A stretch of 64,000 nucleotides of DNA. Origin: Bacillus marasmi. Lineage in GTDB: Bacteria > Bacillota > Bacilli > Bacillales > Cytobacillaceae. A program made the position numbers and the translations under genes. Under the pieces are notes generated by a model. The model was not told the origin of the DNA, did no database searches, and saw only the letters and a program-made list of their open reading frames with translations. Positions 46,588-54,399 of the stretch are shown piece by piece (positions within the stretch are counted from its first letter, which is position 1; each line of letters starts with the position of its first letter). The stretch covers positions 292,363 to 356,362 of the forward strand of contig NZ_LR656166.1 in NCBI RefSeq assembly GCF_902168435.1, read 5' to 3'.

Positions 46588-48131
46588 TTTTGGTCCCTCC
46601 CAAAGTATTTAGCACCACGAACGAATCCATAGTCATTAGCGTTGGCTGGATGACTATTAGTATCTGTTTTTCGTTTTTGGTTTCGCTTCTTACTTCTCTC
46701 CAGTACGCCTTTTAAAACAGAAACAGAGGGGTTTGTAGATATTTCAAGTAAAGTTTCAGATGCCTTTTCTAATTCATACTTTGTATATCTATCAGATAAA
46801 TTCCTTAATGTGCTAAGGATATTTAAAGCTTTTTTCTCCACGTTCGTTTCCAAGATATTAGAAACAAATTGTGTCATAGATGGCCCAATGGTTTCAGCCC
46901 ACTTAAGATTACTCGCAGGATTATGATCCAGATATAATCTGTGATTATCAGGCATATGATCTATGTTCGTAGAAAATTGGCCAATTTCACCGTGTAATCG
47001 TTTATGGGATGCAATTCGAGCTTCTTTGAAGTAAACTTCTATTAAATCCGTGGTTAGTCGTACGTCGACATCCTCACGGACATAATCATACGGAACGGAA
47101 TAATACATTCGTTCAATTTGGATGTGGTAGTTCAATTGAACTCTTGCTGTTTTCCATTCCGTAAACTTGTACCGTGTTTGAGGAAGCTGCAGAAGGTGGG
47201 ATTTCTCTTCTTCCTCAAACACTTTTTTACGCGAACCTGGGCGCTTTTGAAAAATTATAGTATTAATTTCCTCTAGCTTCTCAAGTATTTTCTGGTTCAA
47301 ATCTTCGATATGAAAACTCTGATAGTTCCTTAAAGCAGCTATAATCTGCCGAGAAATATATCCAACAGTCCCTTCGACGCTTGCTTTATCTTTAGGTCTC
47401 CGAACACGGCTCGGGACAATCACTGTTCGATAATAATCTGCTAATTCACGATAGGCTTCATTGAGTATAGGCTCACCACGAAGTGCTTTCGTAACTCCTG
47501 TTTTCAAATTATCTGGAACCATCGTTTCAGGAACACCTTCAAAATACTCAAATGCATGGATATGAGCAATAAGCCAATTGGCTGATTTCATATCTAAAAA
47601 TGCCTCCACATAACTGAATTGACTGTAAGGCAATGTTGCAATAAAAACATACGCTGGAATCTTTTCTCCGGTTAAACGATCGTAAATATGAAGTGTTGAG
47701 CCAGCCCAATCCACCTCCATGATCTCACCTGGTTTTCTCCGAATAGGCATCGTTAACTTATATTTCTTCGCATATTTCCCATACTTTTCACAAAAAGTTC
47801 GGTATGCATAGGGAATCTTGCCACCTTCACGTGCTTCTGTTTCATACTCATGATGCAATAGAGTCAAGGTGACATTCTTTTTCTGCAGTTCCTTATGCAC
47901 TTCTTCCCAGTCCACCGGATAATAACCTTTTTCAACAGCTTGTTTCTCAGGAAAAAGATATACTTCTAGCCATCGATTGGTCATTGTATCGTTCAAATTA
48001 TCTATACCAAGTTTCCTGGCACGATGAACGACTTCGGATACTGTATTTCTTGAGTGCCCAGTACTAGAACTAATTGTTCTTTGACTGACCCCTTCAAAAT
48101 ACAGTTCCAGAATCTTACGACAATTAACCAT
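46584..48131 (-). CDS. istA: IS21 transposase IstA
   Basis: A 515-aa transposase. An N-terminal helix-turn-helix (SQRTISSSTGHSRNTVSEVV) precedes the DDE catalytic core: Asp in EVDWAGS, Asp in MVPDNLK and Glu in DKASVEGTVG. The C-terminal beta-barrel region follows (SVPYDYVREDVDVR). ATG at 48131 follows CAGGAGG; the frame extends upstream with weaker starts. Full length, so likely functional. Confidence 0.95.
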   Translation of the reverse strand: MVNCRKILELYFEGVSQRTISSSTGHSRNTVSEVVHRARKLGIDNLNDTMTNRWLEVYLFPEKQAVEKGYYPVDWEEVHKELQKKNVTLTLLHHEYETEAREGGKIPYAYRTFCEKYGKYAKKYKLTMPIRRKPGEIMEVDWAGSTLHIYDRLTGEKIPAYVFIATLPYSQFSYVEAFLDMKSANWLIAHIHAFEYFEGVPETMVPDNLKTGVTKALRGEPILNEAYRELADYYRTVIVPSRVRRPKDKASVEGTVGYISRQIIAALRNYQSFHIEDLNQKILEKLEEINTIIFQKRPGSRKKVFEEEEKSHLLQLPQTRYKFTEWKTARVQLNYHIQIERMYYSVPYDYVREDVDVRLTTDLIEVYFKEARIASHKRLHGEIGQFSTNIDHMPDNHRLYLDHNPASNLKWAETIGPSMTQFVSNILETNVEKKALNILSTLRNLSDRYTKYELEKASETLLEISTNPSVSVLKGVLERSKKRNQKRKTDTNSHPANANDYGFVRGAKYFGRDQK

Positions 48132-48291
48132 AAAAAAAACCTCCTGTATATTGGTGTCATGCTTATGCATGCAACTCAATTATACAAAAGGCTATTTTAT
48201 TCGGCGGTTTACTATGTCGCAGAAGATGGCTCAGTTCTCCGCACTGAATGGCTCTAAACTTAGCATAAGTGGCTCTAATTAATCGCAATAA

Positions 48292-49677
48292 TCAAGTGGT
48301 TTCAATGATTTTTGCGATGTAAGTGTTATTTAACCAAAAACACTGTTTCGTAATGACTTGCCCATTTGGTAGAACTACTTTATCAGACCCATCTTTTCCT
48401 TTTGGACGGATATGTGTTACGCCATTAAATCCAATTTTAGGCAAGTTATTGGTTTCAATCATTTTATTTCCATGTTTCTTGTATTCAATTTTTATCCCTT
48501 GTATAATAACATTATTTACCTGTTCCCAAAGTTGTTTAATTTCATTCTCGATGGTGGTTACAGGCATATTCCATAGTTTTATTCCTTTAAGATATAATTG
48601 ACGAAGTGGATTTTCTTTCTTTGTTTCTTTATATTCAAATACAACGAGTAGAAATTTTGTTTCCAAAAAGCGCTGACGTATGTAGCTATCTTCCCATGAT
48701 TCGCTTACCCATTGATGAAAATCTATATTTTCAAACGACATATGCTGCTCGGGTTTTCCGTTTGGCTCTAATCTAATAGTTTTAAATTGAATATTAGCTT
48801 TTGCAAATTCATCAATATCATCTAATCTCGTTCCTTTTATACCAAGTAAAGAGCTTACTATTAATGGAATAAAACTTTTGGATTTGGGGTTATAGGTTAT
48901 ATCGAATATTTTTGCAATTTCTTTATCAGTTTTACCGGTAAATGGTGTGAATCTTTCTTTAAGTAGTTCTTGGAGGGATTTCTGTTTTAACTCATCCACT
49001 TTGGTAAAACTAATAAGTTCTTCATTATTAATGTGTTTTCTCACCAATGCAGTCATATAAGATTGTTTAAGAGAAAATGCTCTTTGCATGGCTAAAGTAT
49101 CCGAAAAGGGTTGTTTTCTTAACGAACCCTTATTTGCCCCTTTAGGACATGCACCAAGGTAGTTAGTATCACTTTCTGATAGAAGATGTGCATTTCCGGA
49201 TTTAATTTTTGAAACGATTATTTCCCAATCATTCTTGATGATTTCTAAATCAGCTTCAGGATAAGTAAAAAGAATACTTTTGAAAATACGATAATCCTCA
49301 CGATTTTTTTCTGGAAGCCATTCATAAAACATAAGTAGTAGTTTTGCATTCTTTCTCCAAAAACTTGATGATTTAAATGATTCATTTACTTCTTCAAAAT
49401 AATTAATAATATTTAAAACTAATCTTTCCTTAGCTGAAATTGTGCCGTTTTTGTTATGCTTAAAAGGGGTTACTTTCAGTTCAATTCCTAAGTTATCAAA
49501 GTCTGGTCTTGCTTCTGAATTAACTGTGTATCCAAAAAAACTTTCTTCAATTACTTGTCCAAGACTTCCTTTGGATTTTTTATTATTTAGCCTATTCGTC
49601 TCATCTATTTCCCCGAATGTTTTTCCTTCGGCCTCATGTGCTTTTCTAAGTAAGTGATCCGTTGTTAAATATTCCAT
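48292..49677 (-). CDS. Sau3AI/MutH-family type II restriction endonuclease
   Basis: A 461-aa protein, close to the length of Sau3AI. The N-terminal MutH-like catalytic half has GSLGQVIEESFFG (38-49) and RPDFDNLGIELKVTP, supplying D59 or D61, E66 and K68. The C-terminal half is a second related domain used for allosteric DNA binding. Cleavage at GATC is inferred from the family. ATG at 49677 follows CGGGAGG. The TGA stop (48294-48292) consists of the first three bases of the IS21 end; the pre-insertion gene ended one codon later (GAA TAA), so only a terminal Glu is lost. Confidence 0.88.
   Translation of the reverse strand: MEYLTTDHLLRKAHEAEGKTFGEIDETNRLNNKKSKGSLGQVIEESFFGYTVNSEARPDFDNLGIELKVTPFKHNKNGTISAKERLVLNIINYFEEVNESFKSSSFWRKNAKLLLMFYEWLPEKNREDYRIFKSILFTYPEADLEIIKNDWEIIVSKIKSGNAHLLSESDTNYLGACPKGANKGSLRKQPFSDTLAMQRAFSLKQSYMTALVRKHINNEELISFTKVDELKQKSLQELLKERFTPFTGKTDKEIAKIFDITYNPKSKSFIPLIVSSLLGIKGTRLDDIDEFAKANIQFKTIRLEPNGKPEQHMSFENIDFHQWVSESWEDSYIRQRFLETKFLLVVFEYKETKKENPLRQLYLKGIKLWNMPVTTIENEIKQLWEQVNNVIIQGIKIEYKKHGNKMIETNNLPKIGFNGVTHIRPKGKDGSDKVVLPNGQVITKQCFWLNNTYIAKIIETT
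48295..48299. repeat. Target-site duplication, right
   Basis: AGTGG directly right of the IS21 end, identical to 45470-45474. It encodes part of the last two codons of the restriction enzyme gene. Confidence 0.85.
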
Positions 49678-49912
49678 TGTTACCTCCCGTATGTTCATTT
49701 GATAATAATCGCCAATCCAATTAATTAGTGAATAAATTCCAAAAAATATAGAACGATCGTTCTTTTTGTGATACATTTATTTATTATGAAGTATTATCTT
49801 TGATTAATTATGTTTAGCAATTCTTAATTTTCACTAGTTTTTGTAAATCACTGAAAAAATGTTGATATTGTGATAAGATTATTTTTTATATTAAATGGTA
49901 TTAGTATTAAGG

Positions 49913-49941
49913 TTGATCTTTTATTCAATTTTTATTATAAT
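49913..49941 (+). promoter_or_regulatory. Sigma-A-type promoter of the methyltransferase gene
   Basis: TTGATC (49913-49918) and TATAAT (49936-49941) are separated by 17 bp, 39 bases before the start codon. It lies in the 303-base divergent gap of the restriction-modification pair, which holds no other gene. Confidence 0.75.
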
Positions 49942-49980
49942 ACTTCTTAGGTATATTCAATACCGAAAGGATGTTCGTGC

Positions 49981-51240
49981 ATGTTGAATGTAATAGAGTT
50001 ATTTGCAGGGGTAGGAGGATTCAGAATCGGACTCGAAAAAACAAAGGGATTTGACGTTGTATGGGGGAACCAGTGGGAGCCTTCTAAAAAGACACAAGAT
50101 GCCTTTAATTGTTACTCGAGAAATTTTGAAGGTCGAGGTATTCATTCGAATGAAGATATTGCGTCTGTTAACGAACAGACACTAAAGGACATAAATGTTG
50201 ACCTCATAGTTGGAGGTTTTCCTTGTCAGGATTACTCTGTTGCTCGAAGTCTATCTGGTGAAAAGGGGATAGAAGGTAAAAAAGGTGTTCTCTTCTGGGA
50301 GATTGTTAGACTAACTGGGGAATTAAATCCTAAATATATTTTACTAGAAAACGTAGATAGGCTACTGAAGTCACCATCTAAGCAGAGGGGCAGAGATTTT
50401 TCGGTTATGTTAGCTGCTTTTAGGGATTTAGGTTATTCTGTTGAATGGCGTGTTATTAATGCAGCGGAATATGGTCAAGCCCAAAGGAGAAGGAGGGTAT
50501 TCATATTTGCTGTCCGAAATGAAAATATGTTTTTGGAAAAAAGAAAGAATGTTGATGATTCTATAATGCTCCAAGCTGAAGGCTTTTTTGCAAAAGCATT
50601 TCCCGTCATTCAAGAAGAAGGCAAGAAGATTCACTACTTTGATTTTAATGATGATATTATTGATATTTCGGAAAAGTTTTCTAAAACTTATTATAATGCA
50701 GGTATTATGAGAGATGGGAAAGTTTATACAGAGGAGCTAATACCGACATTAGAAGAAAATCCTATTACATTAGGTGAAATTCTACAATTGGGTGTAGATG
50801 AAAAATATTATTTAGGTGAAAATGCGATTGCCAAATTTGAATACTTAAAAGGTCCTAAAAAAATCGAAAGAACTTCTGCAAATGGACATAAATATGTTTT
50901 CTCAGAGGGAGGAATGTCTTTTCCGGAACCATTAGATAAACCGGGTAGGACAATGTTAACAAGTGAAGGAACAGTAAATAGAAGTAGTCATGTTGTGGAA
51001 GATTTAGAAACTAAGAGGTTACGTATTTTAACACCTGTTGAGTGTGAGAGACTGAATGGATTTCCAGATAATTGGACAGAAGGAATGTCTGAAAGAATGA
51101 GATATTTCTGTATGGGAAATGCGCTAGTTGTTGGATTAATAGAGCGGATGGGAAATCGTATTTTAGAAATTGAGAACGAAGACAAAGAAGCTTTAGCAGA
51201 AGAACCTCAGCAATTAAGTATAGATAATTATATATTTTAG
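49981..51240 (+). CDS. DNA (cytosine-5) methyltransferase of the R-M pair
   Basis: A 419-aa C5 methyltransferase. Motif I ELFAGVGGFR binds SAM, motif IV GGFPCQDYS holds the nucleophile C82, motif VI is ENVDRLL (E123), motif VIII QRRRRVFI, and motifs IX-X are RILTPVECERLNGFPDNW and MGNALVV. The target domain lies between about 190 and 320. As partner of a Sau3AI-like enzyme it probably methylates the C of GATC (inference). GAAAGGATG precedes the ATG, and a sigma-A promoter lies upstream. The two genes diverge, as is common in R-M systems. Confidence 0.93.
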   Translation: MLNVIELFAGVGGFRIGLEKTKGFDVVWGNQWEPSKKTQDAFNCYSRNFEGRGIHSNEDIASVNEQTLKDINVDLIVGGFPCQDYSVARSLSGEKGIEGKKGVLFWEIVRLTGELNPKYILLENVDRLLKSPSKQRGRDFSVMLAAFRDLGYSVEWRVINAAEYGQAQRRRRVFIFAVRNENMFLEKRKNVDDSIMLQAEGFFAKAFPVIQEEGKKIHYFDFNDDIIDISEKFSKTYYNAGIMRDGKVYTEELIPTLEENPITLGEILQLGVDEKYYLGENAIAKFEYLKGPKKIERTSANGHKYVFSEGGMSFPEPLDKPGRTMLTSEGTVNRSSHVVEDLETKRLRILTPVECERLNGFPDNWTEGMSERMRYFCMGNALVVGLIERMGNRILEIENEDKEALAEEPQQLSIDNYIF

Positions 51241-51316
51241 TTTGATGTGTAGCTTCTAAAGGAAAGGGCCTTTGTTTCATCCGTGTAGAAAAGGCTATCT
51301 TGAGGATTAATAATTG

Positions 51317-51346
51317 AAGGCAGACTCTAAATATAGGGTCTGCCTT
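51317..51346 (+). terminator. Terminator after the methyltransferase gene
   Basis: AAGGCAGACTC pairs with GGGTCTGCCTT, then a T-rich tail. Confidence 0.8.
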
Positions 51347-51416
51347 TGTTATTTATTAGAAATCATTATGGTAAAATAATCCTATGTTTGAGTGATAACG
51401 AGAAAGGATGTCCAGC

Positions 51417-52631
51417 ATGAATGGCCTTCAATTTGGGTGGATTGATTTTTCTAAAGAGCAGAGAAATAAAGTGTTAAGCGTGATAAATCTTCTAACAGAG
51501 CCAGGTGCGGTGGATGAATTGGGGATTGGGGTTGTTCGTGATGCTTTTGCAAATATCTTTTTTCCTGGTACATCTACCATCCAAACGAGGGCTAAATATT
51601 TTCTTATTGTCCCGTACCTATTTACAGAACTTGAAAGTGAAAAAGCGTTAAATCCTGACAAGATGTTGAAGCTGCTGCATGAACGTGAGCTCGAGTTAAT
51701 TGATGTTCTGAAACAGAGTAATGAATGGGGCATAATCGGAGAAAATGCCGGCAGGAGCTTGCAACGAAAGCCTTCTGATATTTATTGGAATGGGTTGAGA
51801 ACATTCGGTATTTTTACAGATGAGAGTATGACCATGAATGAATATGTCCGTGCCTTTCATTTTTTAAAAGAGAAAAAGAAAACGACTAGATCACATGGGT
51901 TTATTCATCAAAATAATAGTGATCAAGACGGAGATGATAATAATGCTGTTTCCGAAGAGCTTGCAAAGGGTTTTTGGCGAGTACCAGAGCATTCAAAGGA
52001 CTGGCGTGATACTTTAAATATAAAACTGTCTTCTGATGAGGCTCTATTCTTGAAATATAGAATCATACAATCCGTGCCTAATTCATTGTTAGCCTGGGTA
52101 TTAGAAAACAATGTGACTGACTTTTGTAGTTATGGGACTTTCGAGCAGCTTGAAGCGATGCTAGAGCAGTTTCCTGAGCAAATTCGCTCCGATTATCAAA
52201 TGGCAAAATCCTTTGCTGAGTTTATTTATGGTGCACATCTCCGTTATAATGTGATCCTTTCCAATCATGAAGATGATGGTGTTTTACAAAAATGGGAGGA
52301 ATGGCACGAGAAAATGGAACCGTATTCAAGTTTAGATCTTCAAGAAATCGTAGTGAAACGATTACATATCAATAACCCGAAGTTGTTGCCATTTTTAGTA
52401 AAGCTTCAGCTGGCGATGCAAGCGGATCATATCGACAAGCTTGATGAACTCATTCTTCAGCGGGAGAAAAGCTTAAAAGGTAGGAAGCGTTCGAAGCTAT
52501 ATAATCGGCACGAATTTACTTATGAAGGTTGGGTTGGGATTGATAAGCTCCAATTTCGATTAAGACAAGCAAAAAATATATTAGGTGATATTTTCGAAGG
52601 GCTAGGCGAGACGTATGTTAAAACCAAGTAG
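51417..52631 (+). CDS. DUF6361-type protein, first gene of a three-gene helicase operon
   Basis: A 404-aa mainly helical protein starting MNGLQFGWIDFSKEQR, with SIQTRAKYFLIVPYLF-like conserved region near 50-70 (here TSTIQTRAKYFLIVPY). That pattern is the DUF6361 family, known from loci with PLD and helicase genes. Its activity is unknown. ATG at 51417 lies 8 bases after AAAGGA. The next gene overlaps it by 17 bases, so the three genes are coupled. Confidence 0.75.
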   Translation: MNGLQFGWIDFSKEQRNKVLSVINLLTEPGAVDELGIGVVRDAFANIFFPGTSTIQTRAKYFLIVPYLFTELESEKALNPDKMLKLLHERELELIDVLKQSNEWGIIGENAGRSLQRKPSDIYWNGLRTFGIFTDESMTMNEYVRAFHFLKEKKKTTRSHGFIHQNNSDQDGDDNNAVSEELAKGFWRVPEHSKDWRDTLNIKLSSDEALFLKYRIIQSVPNSLLAWVLENNVTDFCSYGTFEQLEAMLEQFPEQIRSDYQMAKSFAEFIYGAHLRYNVILSNHEDDGVLQKWEEWHEKMEPYSSLDLQEIVVKRLHINNPKLLPFLVKLQLAMQADHIDKLDELILQREKSLKGRKRSKLYNRHEFTYEGWVGIDKLQFRLRQAKNILGDIFEGLGETYVKTK

Positions 52632-54399
52632 TGATCGACTAGATTATAGTAATATGCTGACACCTCCAACGGGTTATGAGACGAGCTTTGCGATTGGCAC
52701 AACCTATTCATTGGACCTTAATACATTAATAGGTATCAGCATTGCCCTTGGATTGTCAGAATCAATTGACAGTGCCTTGAAGAATCAGCCTATCTATTTA
52801 TTAGAAGCTTTGAAAAGGACGGCGGATAAGGTTCTCATTTTTTGCGAGGGTGGTCAAATAAAGGCACCGGCAAATCCGAGTCCATTACATATTCTTTTGG
52901 AAAAAATGGTCGTTGAAGTGAAAATGAAAAACAAAAAATCATTCCATCCGAAATTTTGGTTTGTTAAATACGAAAACGAGGATGGGGACGCTTTGTATCG
53001 ATGTTTGATTTTAAGCAGGAACCTTACCTTTGACCGAAGCTGGGATGTCGCTGTTGGTGTTGATGGGGTTTATAAGCCTGATGGTAGATACACAAATGGA
53101 TATCCGAAGTCTAAACCAATAAGTGATTTCCTAAAATCTTTATTAAAACTTGCAGGAACAAATGCGTTTCTATCTGATAAGCGGAAAATGGTGTCTAAAT
53201 TATCCTCTGAAGTACTGGATGTGAAATTCGAGTTACATGATAAGCGTTTCCTGGAATTTGATTTTTGTCCTGTTGGGATTGCTGGATATGATATTGATTC
53301 AACGGGTTTGTTTCAAAATTTTCATGAGTTGCTTATACTTTCTCCATTTTTAAGTGACGAAATCATTCTTGATTTTAATAAAAATGCATTAACAAATCCT
53401 CATCGAAACACACTGATCACACGACGGTCGGAGCTCCCGAGGTTAAGAAAATCTTCGGTCACACACTTCGATGTTTTTGTCATGAAGGATGAAATTGTCG
53501 ATGGGGAAGAGGCCTTGAGTGAAGGTGAGCAGGAGGAAGAAAAGCTTCAGCAAGATATTCACGCTAAGGTTTATTGTAAAACAAAATACGCTAATAGCGA
53601 GTTATACATTGGCTCATTAAATGCCTCAACTAGCGCTAGCTATGGAAATGTTGAGTTCATGCTAAAATTGGCTGCGAAAAGAAGATATGTAAATGTAGAC
53701 ATATTAAAGCACGATTTATTCGGTGATAACGAAAAGGAAAATCCATTTGAAAAAGTGGAAATTAGTGACCAGGTTAATGGGGAAGTCACAGACACAGTTG
53801 ATCTCCAAAAGTTAATTAAGGACGTTTCACGACTAACCTCATCAGCCAAGGTATTAGAAAACGAAGATCACTACGATTTAGAAATAACATTTGAAAATCT
53901 AATCAATAACGAAAATATTTCTATTTCCCCTTTGTTTTCAAAACAAAGAGCAGATCTATCATCCTGCATTCGTTTTACAGGATTGTATATTCTGCAGCTC
54001 TCTGAATTTTATGTTATTGAAGCTGTTGGCGAGGAAGAAAGCTTAAAAAGAATCATTAAAATTCCTACAAGCAACATCCCGGAAGCTAGAGAGAGCAGTA
54101 TTGTTAATGAGATTATTAAGGATAAAAACGGATTTATTCAGTATCTATCATTTTTACTTGGCGACGACTACTTACTTGCTTTTTTAGAAAATAAACATCA
54201 GCTGAAAAATAGCTTTATCTATGGGTTTGGGGAACCAATTCCTGCACTCTATGAAAAAATGCTCAGAGCTGCTGCTCACTCACCTGGGAAATTAGATGAA
54301 ATTCAAAAGCTAATGGAATTGATTTCTGATGAAGAAATTATCCCAGATGGATTTAGGGACGTGTATGATGTTTTTGCAAAGGCAGTGAAGGGATCATGA
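52615..54399 (+). CDS. Phospholipase D-like protein with two HKD motifs
   Basis: A 594-aa protein. The first HKD motif is FHPKFWFV (H111, K113) with LSRNLTFDRSWD near 133-144. The second is IHAKVYCK (H316, K318) with GSLNASTSASYGNVEF near 335. Two half-sites in one chain make a complete PLD active site, typical of nucleases such as those near DISARM-like helicases. It overlaps the upstream gene by 17 bases and the helicase gene by ATGA. Confidence 0.82.
   Translation: MLKPSSDRLDYSNMLTPPTGYETSFAIGTTYSLDLNTLIGISIALGLSESIDSALKNQPIYLLEALKRTADKVLIFCEGGQIKAPANPSPLHILLEKMVVEVKMKNKKSFHPKFWFVKYENEDGDALYRCLILSRNLTFDRSWDVAVGVDGVYKPDGRYTNGYPKSKPISDFLKSLLKLAGTNAFLSDKRKMVSKLSSEVLDVKFELHDKRFLEFDFCPVGIAGYDIDSTGLFQNFHELLILSPFLSDEIILDFNKNALTNPHRNTLITRRSELPRLRKSSVTHFDVFVMKDEIVDGEEALSEGEQEEEKLQQDIHAKVYCKTKYANSELYIGSLNASTSASYGNVEFMLKLAAKRRYVNVDILKHDLFGDNEKENPFEKVEISDQVNGEVTDTVDLQKLIKDVSRLTSSAKVLENEDHYDLEITFENLINNENISISPLFSKQRADLSSCIRFTGLYILQLSEFYVIEAVGEEESLKRIIKIPTSNIPEARESSIVNEIIKDKNGFIQYLSFLLGDDYLLAFLENKHQLKNSFIYGFGEPIPALYEKMLRAAAHSPGKLDEIQKLMELISDEEIIPDGFRDVYDVFAKAVKGS

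Larger units (their letters stand above)
45475..48294 (-). mobile_element. Complete IS21-family insertion sequence
   Basis: The element is about 2820 bp with TG...CA ends. The left end TGAGTATTGCAG and the right end read inward, TGATTATTGCGA, match at 17 of 24 positions. Each end carries several GAGCC(A/G) sub-repeats (left at about 45493, 45518 and 45540; right near 48225, 48250 and 48271), the multiple terminal sites typical of IS21. AGTGG is directly repeated at both flanks (45470-45474 and 48295-48299), a 5-bp target duplication. It encodes istA, istB and a small third gene. All are intact, so it may still be active. Confidence 0.9.
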
